This document shows, in pieces, positions 58,485 through 64,000 of a stretch of DNA of 64,000 bases. Under the pieces are notes generated by a model. That model ran no database searches. It was given only the letters and a program-made list of their open reading frames with translations, and had not been told where the DNA came from. The translations under genes and the position numbers were made by a program. The DNA comes from DASZIT01 sp963709665 (lineage in GTDB: Bacteria > Actinomycetota > Acidimicrobiia > Acidimicrobiales > RAAP-2). The stretch spans positions 186,001 through 250,000 of the forward strand of contig CAVPWU010000001.1 of NCBI GenBank assembly GCA_963709665.1, given 5' to 3'. The first letter of the stretch is position 1. The number at the start of each line of letters is the position of its first letter.

Positions 58485-58500
58485 GACCGACTAGTCGGTC
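58485..58500. promoter_or_regulatory. Perfect 16-bp palindrome, TetR-operator-like
   Basis: GACCGACTAGTCGGTC is an uninterrupted 16-bp palindrome that covers the stop codon of the STAS gene (TAG at 58493-58491). No loop is possible, so it is not a hairpin. Its form (ACCGACTAGTCGGT) is like that of many TetR operators, but it lies between convergent genes where no promoter is expected. Confidence 0.4.
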
Positions 58501-58871
58501 TCGGCCCGGCCCCAGACCAGACTGCCCCCTGATTCCGCCACGACCCGCTGGAGTCGATTCACTTTGCAGAGCCCACATTCATCGGGAATCGACAGGGCCG
58601 ACGCCTTGAGTTCGATGCTGCGGTAGCCATCGCCGGTCAGCTCGGCCACCACCGCCACGAGGTTGTCCGCCGTCCTCCCGTCGAGGGTCCCGGCCAGGTG
58701 GATGGTGGCGGGGACAGGTCTCACATCGACGGAGATCTCCAGCGCCACCTCTCGTTCCCAGGCCAGCCGCTCGTCGCTCCGCTCGCCGCCATCGGTGGGA
58801 TGCAGCACGATGACATCGCAGGCCCGACCACAGCCCGACCTCACATGGCTCTCGTCATCCACCGCTGCCAC
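58491..58871 (-). CDS. STAS-domain protein with Cys at the phosphorylation position
   Basis: A protein of up to 126 residues. The STAS domain covers residues about 43-120: LEISVDVRPVPATIHLAGTL, ADNLVAVVAELTGDGYRSIE, then SALSIPDECGLCKVNRLQRV. In RsbV-type antagonists the loop is DSxGL with Ser phosphorylated; here it is DECGL. It could be a phospho-independent or redox-sensitive antagonist (two Cys close together, ECGLC), but this is inference. The first 40 residues look weak and the GTG start at 58871 is uncertain; GTG 58862 is possible. Confidence 0.65.
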   Translation of the reverse strand: MAAVDDESHVRSGCGRACDVIVLHPTDGGERSDERLAWEREVALEISVDVRPVPATIHLAGTLDGRTADNLVAVVAELTGDGYRSIELKASALSIPDECGLCKVNRLQRVVAESGGSLVWGRAETD

Positions 58872-59317
58872 GCCCCCTGACGGGAGGTCCCTGGCGTACC
58901 GGGGCCGGATCCGTCGACTCGAAGCCGAAGGCGTCTGTCGCCGCCTTCGAACCGGAACAGGCCGGTGCCGACGGTGGGGCCACCCGGTGAGTCCGCGCCA
59001 TGGCCGTCTCCTTGATCCTCAGCCCGCTGCACCACATCCTCCGTCGCCCGACCCGGACCCGGTAGGGCCATAGGTCACACGCCATCGACGGGACCGGCCG
59101 TTCGATCGGGGCCCACCGAGAGACCCGAGAGGTCCCGCGGTGGACGACGTCCCGTGCGACCAGCTCATGGATCAAGAGCCGGCGGCCAAAAGATGACTTT
59201 CGACCCTAGGGGCGTCGTGGCCCCACGCCTACCCTCGAAGAGGAGGCGGTCCGCCGGAGCGGCACCCCTCGGGATCTGCAGGTTCTACCGGTACCCACCA
59301 CGATGGAGGAGCGAGCG
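58872..59317. other. Gene-free stretch before the aldehyde dehydrogenase
   Basis: About 445 bases without a supportable gene. A minus-strand open frame at 58855-59175 has no recognisable motif and overlaps the STAS gene start. It presumably holds the promoter of the aldehyde dehydrogenase operon; no clear motif is seen. Confidence 0.4.
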
Positions 59318-60883
59318 ATGGCTGTGATCGAGGAAGTCGTCAGGGACGGAACAACCCCGGAGGGCATCTACGTGGCACCCGGACAGCCGGGCAGCCTGGT
59401 GGAGGTGAGGCCTCGCTACGACAACTTCATCGGTGGCCGCTGGGTGCCACCGGTGAAGGGGCAGTACATGCAGAACATCTCCCCGGTCACCGGTCATCCC
59501 TTCACGGAGGTGGCCCGGTCCACGGCTGAGGACGTGGAGCTGGCGCTGGATGCCGCCCATGCGGCCAAGGACGCCTGGGGCGAGTCGTCGCTGACCGAGC
59601 GGGCCGCCGTGCTCTCTGCCATCGCCGACGCCATCGAGGCCAATCTCACCATGCTGGCGGTGGCCGAGAGCTGGGAGAACGGCAAGCCGGTCCGGGAGAC
59701 CCTGGCCGCCGACATCCCCCTGGCCATCGACCACTTCCGTTACTTTGCCGGGGCCACCCGTTCCCTGGAGGGGCGATCGACGGAGATCGACAGGGACACC
59801 GTGGCCTACCACTTTCACGAGCCGCTCGGCGTGGTCGGACAGATCATCCCGTTCAACTTCCCCCTGTTGATGGCGGCGTGGAAGATCGCCCCCGCCCTGG
59901 CGGCCGGCAACTGCACGGTGGTGAAGCCGGCCTCGCCCACACCGTGGTCGATCCTCAAGCTCGCCGAGGTCATCGCCGACGTCGTGCCCCCCGGGGTGAT
60001 CAACATCGTGACCGGGCCGGGTGGGGAGATCGGCAAGGCCCTGGCCTCCAGCCCCCGCATCGCCAAGATCGGCTTCACCGGTGAGACCACCACCGGGCGA
60101 CTCATCATGCAGTACGCCGCCGAGAACCTGATCCCGTCGACCGTGGAGCTGGGCGGAAAGTCGCCGAACATCTTCTTCGCTGACGTCATGGATCAGGACG
60201 ACCGCTACCTGGACAAGGCCATCGAGGGACTGGTGCTCTACGCCTTCAACAAGGGCGAGGTCTGCACGTGCCCGTCCCGCGCCCTGGTGCAGGAGTCGAT
60301 GTACGACCGGTTCATGGAGCGCTGCCTCGACCGGATCGGCCGGATCACCCAGGGGAACCCCCTCGATCCTACGGTCATGATCGGTGCCCAGAACTCGGCC
60401 CAGCAGCTCGAGAAGATCACCGGTTACGTCGATATCGGGATCCAGGAGGGAGCCGAGGTCCTGATCGGTGGGGAGCGTGCCCCTCTGGACGGCGAGCTGG
60501 TGGACGGCTACTACTTCGAACCCACGGTGATGAAGGGCCACAACGACATGCGGATCTTTCAGGAGGAGATCTTCGGACCGGTCCTCGCCGTCACCACCTT
60601 CACCGACGAGGCGGACGCCATCAGGATCGCCAACGACACGCTCTACGGTCTCGGGGCCGGCGTGTGGACCCGGAACGGCAACCTCGCCTACCGGATGGGT
60701 CGGGCCATCAAGGCCGGGCGGGTGTGGACGAACTGCTACCACCTGTACCCGGCGGGGGCGGCTTTCGGGGGCTACAAGATCTCCGGCGTCGGTCGGGAGA
60801 ACCACCTGATGATGCTGGAGCACTACTCGCAGACCAAGAACCTGCTGGTGAGCTACAGCGACGACCCGCTCGGGTTCTTCTGA
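59318..60883 (+). CDS. Aldehyde dehydrogenase (ExaC/AldA-type acetaldehyde dehydrogenase)
   Basis: A 521-residue NAD-dependent aldehyde dehydrogenase. Start region VRPRYDNFIGGRWVPPVKGQ, NAD-binding PFNFPLLMAAWK and GFTGETTTGR, glutamate in STVELGGKSPNIFF, catalytic Cys in NKGEVCTCPSR (Cys 316; Cys 318 nearby), and FGGYKISGVGRE at the end. This is the subgroup with KPRYDNFIGG that oxidises acetaldehyde and other short aldehydes and is found with DUF779, the next gene here. ATG 59318 is preferred because GGAGGAG lies 5 bases upstream; an ATG at 59303 would add 5 residues. Confidence 0.92.
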   Translation: MAVIEEVVRDGTTPEGIYVAPGQPGSLVEVRPRYDNFIGGRWVPPVKGQYMQNISPVTGHPFTEVARSTAEDVELALDAAHAAKDAWGESSLTERAAVLSAIADAIEANLTMLAVAESWENGKPVRETLAADIPLAIDHFRYFAGATRSLEGRSTEIDRDTVAYHFHEPLGVVGQIIPFNFPLLMAAWKIAPALAAGNCTVVKPASPTPWSILKLAEVIADVVPPGVINIVTGPGGEIGKALASSPRIAKIGFTGETTTGRLIMQYAAENLIPSTVELGGKSPNIFFADVMDQDDRYLDKAIEGLVLYAFNKGEVCTCPSRALVQESMYDRFMERCLDRIGRITQGNPLDPTVMIGAQNSAQQLEKITGYVDIGIQEGAEVLIGGERAPLDGELVDGYYFEPTVMKGHNDMRIFQEEIFGPVLAVTTFTDEADAIRIANDTLYGLGAGVWTRNGNLAYRMGRAIKAGRVWTNCYHLYPAGAAFGGYKISGVGRENHLMMLEHYSQTKNLLVSYSDDPLGFF

Positions 60884-60903
60884 CCGGCCGCCGCCGTCGG
60901 ACG

Positions 60904-61311
60904 ATGGAGACCCCCTCCGACGCGCCTCCCGAGGGAGTGACCCCGGGGCCGGCACGGGTGATCGCCACCCCGGCGGCGCTCGAGGCCCTCGACCAGGTGG
61001 TGGCCGAGCACGGACCGGTGCTCTTCTTCCAGTCCGGCGGGTGCTGTGACGGGAGCTTGCCCATGTGCTTCGAGGATGGCGAGTTCACCATCGGGACCCA
61101 CGACGTCCTCCTCGGCACGATCGGGCGATGCCCCTTCTACATGGACCACCGGCAGTTCGCCGTGTGGGCGCACACCCAGCTCATCGTGGACGTGGGCGCC
61201 GGCGAGCCCGAGGGCTTCTCGCTGGGCACCGGCGACGGCCGGCACTTCCTCACCCGGTCGAGGGTGTTCACCGAGGACGAGCTGACCACCCTCGGTCGGG
61301 AGATGGCCTAG
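60904..61311 (+). CDS. DUF779 protein, partner of aldehyde dehydrogenase
   Basis: A 135-residue protein: VLFFQSGGCCDGSLPMCFED, FYMDHRQFAVWAHTQLIVDV, GFSLGTGDGRHFLTRSRVFT. DUF779 proteins are small, Cys-containing (GGCCDG) and nearly always encoded after ExaC-type aldehyde dehydrogenases, as here (20-base gap). Their biochemical job is not known; help in enzyme activation or redox protection is possible. Confidence 0.9.
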   Translation: METPSDAPPEGVTPGPARVIATPAALEALDQVVAEHGPVLFFQSGGCCDGSLPMCFEDGEFTIGTHDVLLGTIGRCPFYMDHRQFAVWAHTQLIVDVGAGEPEGFSLGTGDGRHFLTRSRVFTEDELTTLGREMA

Positions 61312-61383
61312 CGCCACCGGCACCGCGACCGGGGCACCGTCGACCGTCCTGGCCTCGGTACGCTCACCTCGCCGGCCTCTCGG

Positions 61384-62217
61384 TCAGTCGGACCAGAGGT
61401 TCCCGAGGTCCTCGGCCAGGGCCTCGGCCTGGGCCCACCCGGCCCGGGCGGCCGGCGCCCGGAGGGAGGGGTCCAACGGGTTGGCGCCCATGGCCTCCAC
61501 GGCGGCGTCGTCCGGGTAGATGACCGCCACACTCCCGGTGGCCTCCAGCACGGGGAGCGCGAAGATCTCCAGACGGGCCGGGGACAGCACCAGGACCCGG
61601 TCGTACCCCGCCGCCAGGTCGGCGTTGTCGGGCGAGCGCACCCCGCCGTCGATGTAGCGCCGGCCGTCGATGGTGGTGGGCGGCCAGATGCCGGGGACCG
61701 CGCAGCTGGCCGCCACGGCCAGGACCAGGGGGACGCCGGAGTCGGGCCCGAAGATGGCCGTCTCGCCGGAGACGGCGTCCACCGCCACGATCTGCAGCTT
61801 CCGGTCCGGCCAGTCGGTCGACGGCAGGCGCCCGGCCACCACGGCCAGGCGCTCCTCCTCGGAGATGGTGTCGGCCCCGAGGGCGAGGGCGCCCACCCGG
61901 GCGTGGCGCTCGGCCGGGTCACCGCCGAGCGAGGTCATCTCCTCGAGGATGGCGCCGAACAGCTCGCCGTCCAGCGACACCGACCGCTCCCTGGCGATGG
62001 CATCCTCGGCCACCTGCTCGTCGAGGAGCCCAGCGAGGTCGGCCCCCTGGGCGACCCGAGTCCCGACCACCGAGCCGGCCGAGGTGCCGACGATCAGGTC
62101 GGCGTCGTCGCCCGGACGCATCCCGAATTCGGCCAGGCCGGCCAGCACCCCGACCTCCCAACCGATGCCGGTGAGGCCGCCCCCGGCCAGGACCAGGGCG
62201 CGGGTGACGGACGTCAT
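61384..62217 (-). CDS. Patatin-like phospholipase
   Basis: A 277-residue lipase-like protein. Oxyanion hole GGGLTGIGW (residues 12-20), nucleophile GTSAGS (about 46-51) and the Asp of the dyad in DGGVRSPDN near 190-198 are all present. It lacks a signal peptide and is probably cytoplasmic. It would hydrolyse acyl esters of lipids. Single gene, facing away from the ferredoxin gene. Confidence 0.87.
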   Translation of the reverse strand: MTSVTRALVLAGGGLTGIGWEVGVLAGLAEFGMRPGDDADLIVGTSAGSVVGTRVAQGADLAGLLDEQVAEDAIARERSVSLDGELFGAILEEMTSLGGDPAERHARVGALALGADTISEEERLAVVAGRLPSTDWPDRKLQIVAVDAVSGETAIFGPDSGVPLVLAVAASCAVPGIWPPTTIDGRRYIDGGVRSPDNADLAAGYDRVLVLSPARLEIFALPVLEATGSVAVIYPDDAAVEAMGANPLDPSLRAPAARAGWAQAEALAEDLGNLWSD

Positions 62218-62374
62218 GGCCACCACTGTGGCCACCACCACCCGCTTGCCGCAACCCCGGCGCCCAGCGCTGGCAGCGCCGGGATGGCGCCTCCCGGGGC
62301 CCTCGGGCCGTCCCGGCACCGGCAGGTCGGCCCGGTACACTCGTCCCCGTTCGCCGAGTCCGGGAGGGACCGCC

Positions 62375-62572
62375 ATGAAAGTTGTCGTCGACTTCGACGA
62401 GTGCGCCAGTAACGCCGTCTGCATGGGGATCGCTCCGGAGGTGTTCGAGGTGCGCGACGACGGGTTCCTCTACGTGCTCGACGAGCACCCCGGCGAGGAG
62501 CTGCGCGAGAAGGTCCGTCAGGCGGCCAACGGCTGCCCCACCGGTGCCATCACCATCGTCGAGGACGAGTAA
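62375..62572 (+). CDS. Small ferredoxin, probable [3Fe-4S]
   Basis: A 65-residue ferredoxin with three cluster cysteines: C10, C16 and C54 (DECASNAVC and NGCPTG). The fourth position, where 4Fe-4S ferredoxins have Cys, is Asn 13 (C10-A-S-N-A-V-C16). Such single-cluster ferredoxins are common redox partners of actinobacterial cytochromes P450, but no P450 is in the window. GGGAGGG lies upstream of ATG 62375. gltX begins only 8 bases after its stop. Confidence 0.88.
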   Translation: MKVVVDFDECASNAVCMGIAPEVFEVRDDGFLYVLDEHPGEELREKVRQAANGCPTGAITIVEDE

Positions 62573-62579
62573 CCCCGGC

Positions 62580-64000
62580 GTGCCCGGGGACAGCCCGAGG
62601 GTCCGCTTCGCCCCGTCACCGACGGGCTACTTCCACGTCGGCAGCGCCCGGACCGCCCTGTTCAACTGGTTGGTGGCCCGCCAGACCGGCGGCACCTTCG
62701 TCCTCCGCATCGAGGACACCGACACCGAGCGGAACCGCGAGGAGTGGGTGGATGGCATCCTCACCGCCCTCCACTGGCTGGGCATGGACCCTGACGAGGG
62801 GCCGTTCCGCCAGTCGGCCCGGTCGGCCCGGTACCAGGAGGCGATCACCGCCCTCTGGGGGGCCGACCGGCTCTACGCCTGCGCCTGCACCCGCGAGGAG
62901 ATCGACGCCCGGAACCGGGCCGCCGGGATCCTCACCCCGGGGTACGACGGCTTCTGCCGGGACCGCCGGCTGACCCGGGAGGGGAACGCCCTGCGGTTCC
63001 GGACCCCCGACGCCGGCGTGGTCACCGTGGTCGACGTCATCCGGGGCGACGTGGAGTTCCCCTGTGAGGCCATGGACGACTTCGTGGCCGTGAAGGCCAC
63101 CGGGGCGCCCCTCTTCGTGCTGGCCAACACGGTCGACGACATCGACATGCGGATCTCCCACGTCATCCGGGGCGAGGACCTGCTGCCCACCACCCCCCGC
63201 GGGATCCTGCTGTGGGAGGCGCTGGCCGAGTCCGGGTGGACGGCGGAGGAGGGCGACGGGTCGGGGCCGACCGGGGTACCCGGGCTCCCGGTCTTCGCCC
63301 ACCTCCCGATGCTGGTCAACGAGCAGCGCAAGAAGCTGTCCAAGCGCCGGGACCCGGTGGCCGTGGAGTCCTACCGGGACCAGGGGTACCTGCCGGAGGC
63401 GTTCGTGAACTACCTGGCCCTCCTGGGGTGGAGTCCCCCGGGCGACCAGGAGATCTTCACCGTCGACCAGCTGGTGGCGTGGTTCGACCTGGCGTCGGTG
63501 AACCACTCGCCGGCCTTCTTCGACGTCCAGAAGCTGACCCACCTGAACGGCGAGTACCTGCGCGCCCTCCCTCTCGACGACTTCATCGAGGCCAGCGCCC
63601 CGTGGCTCACCGGCGACCGGGCCCCATGGCCGGAGGAGCGGTTCGACCCGGCCGTCTTCCGGCGCCTGGCCCCCCTGGTCCAGGAGCGGGTGGCCAAGCT
63701 CGACGAGGTGCCGGGGATGGTGGACTTCCTCTTCCTCGAGGAGCCGGACCTCGACCCCGAGTCGTGGGCCAAGGCCGTAGCCGGGGACGAGGCGGCTGCG
63801 ACCATCCTCGCCGCCGCCGGCGCCGCCTTCGAGGAGCTGGCCCGGCAGGGGACCTGGGATGCCGCCTCGCTGCACGCCGCCACCCTGGCCGTCGGTGAGG
63901 GGGTGGGCCGGAAGCTGGGCAAGGCCCAGGCCCCCATCCGGGTGGCGGTGACCGGCCGACGGGTGGGGCCCCCGCTCTTCGAGACGCTGGCCGAACTCGG
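62580..64000 (+). CDS. gltX: Glutamyl-tRNA synthetase, 3' end cut by window
   Basis: The first 473 residues or so of a class I glutamyl-tRNA synthetase, which charges tRNA-Glu. The HIGH motif appears as PSPTGYFHVGSARTALFNW (residues about 12-30), EDTDTERN follows, and the KMSKS equivalent is KKLSKRRD near residue 255. Only three of the usual ligands of the zinc site appear (YACACTREE). The GTG at 62580 is the only start close to RVRFAPSPTG. The window ends inside the anticodon-binding domain. Confidence 0.93.
   Translation, partial: MPGDSPRVRFAPSPTGYFHVGSARTALFNWLVARQTGGTFVLRIEDTDTERNREEWVDGILTALHWLGMDPDEGPFRQSARSARYQEAITALWGADRLYACACTREEIDARNRAAGILTPGYDGFCRDRRLTREGNALRFRTPDAGVVTVVDVIRGDVEFPCEAMDDFVAVKATGAPLFVLANTVDDIDMRISHVIRGEDLLPTTPRGILLWEALAESGWTAEEGDGSGPTGVPGLPVFAHLPMLVNEQRKKLSKRRDPVAVESYRDQGYLPEAFVNYLALLGWSPPGDQEIFTVDQLVAWFDLASVNHSPAFFDVQKLTHLNGEYLRALPLDDFIEASAPWLTGDRAPWPEERFDPAVFRRLAPLVQERVAKLDEVPGMVDFLFLEEPDLDPESWAKAVAGDEAAATILAAAGAAFEELARQGTWDAASLHAATLAVGEGVGRKLGKAQAPIRVAVTGRRVGPPLFETLAEL

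Noticed and set aside
58855..59175. A 106-codon minus-strand frame
   Set aside because: No motif, weak start, and it overlaps the start of the STAS gene.
62616..63875. A 419-codon minus-strand open frame
   Set aside because: It is antisense to gltX, which has clear synthetase motifs on the plus strand.

Overview
This 64 kb window is very GC-rich. It carries F420/LLM-type oxidoreductases, a PPOX/F420-type flavoprotein, many GTG starts and 1-4 nt gene overlaps, a RsbW/SigF-like stress module and mycobacterial-type Ltp thiolase-like genes. Together these point to a member of the Actinomycetota. Secreted proteins with repeats of the type ADGGVFAFG and putative-Ig domains suggest Acidimicrobiia or a relative, but that is inference. 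No rRNA and no complete tRNA gene was seen.

Layout. (1) About 1-6,003 looks like the right end of an integrated island. It is visibly less GC-rich than the rest and carries a GntR regulator with a membrane protein, an NAD-salvage operon (pnuC, nadR-like, nrtR) behind two tandem palindromic operators, and a DUF433/PIN toxin-antitoxin pair. It ends at a 3' half of a tRNA-Arg(CCU) gene whose break lies in the anticodon loop, next to short tandem repeats like integrase arm sites. (2) 6.0-13.3 kb: a gene remnant, a large secreted Ig-repeat protein, an LLM oxidoreductase/phosphotransferase pair, an epoxide-hydrolase-like protein and a phosphoribosyltransferase. (3) 13.3-21.6 kb: a membrane mannosyltransferase, then on the minus strand a five-gene ECF-type transporter operon preceded by a cobalamin riboswitch. 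Its first two genes encode exported proteins: an alpha/alpha-barrel of the terpenoid-cyclase/transcobalamin type fused to six 43-residue repeats, and an SCO2322-like anchored protein. Vitamin B12 capture and uptake is the natural reading.

(4) 21.6-30.6 kb: a cyclic-nucleotide-domain/TrxR-like flavoprotein, a UBP zinc-finger protein, a LuxR-AAA regulator divergent from a small gene with a shared perfect palindrome, an ArsR/SRPBCC pair and an acetolactate-synthase-like enzyme. (5) 30.6-35.1 kb: a general-stress partner-switching locus (SpoIIE phosphatase, STAS antagonist, anti-sigma, sigma factor, small Cys/His protein, HATPase protein, CsbD). Three promoters there match or nearly match the GTTT-N15/16-GGGTA pattern of SigB/SigF-type sigma factors. 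(6) 35.1-49.6 kb: a lipid/xenobiotic-type operon (SnoaL-like, two SDRs, two double-hotdog proteins), an HdeD-like protein, TetR with two MFS exporters, an ABC exporter, a DapB-like oxidoreductase, an SDR and three PPOX-type flavoproteins.

(7) 49.6-58.5 kb: a Tat-exported phospholipase-C-like lipoprotein, an ABC1 kinase coupled to a low-molecular-weight phosphatase, a sulfatase, and a four-gene operon (OB-fold, DUF35, two Cys-less thiolase-like proteins) resembling the mycobacterial Rv3521-Rv3523 steroid cluster, behind a KstR-like palindrome. (8) 58.5-64.0 kb: a STAS protein, an aldehyde dehydrogenase with its DUF779 partner, a patatin-like lipase, a 3-Cys ferredoxin and the first two thirds or so of glutamyl-tRNA synthetase, cut by the window end.
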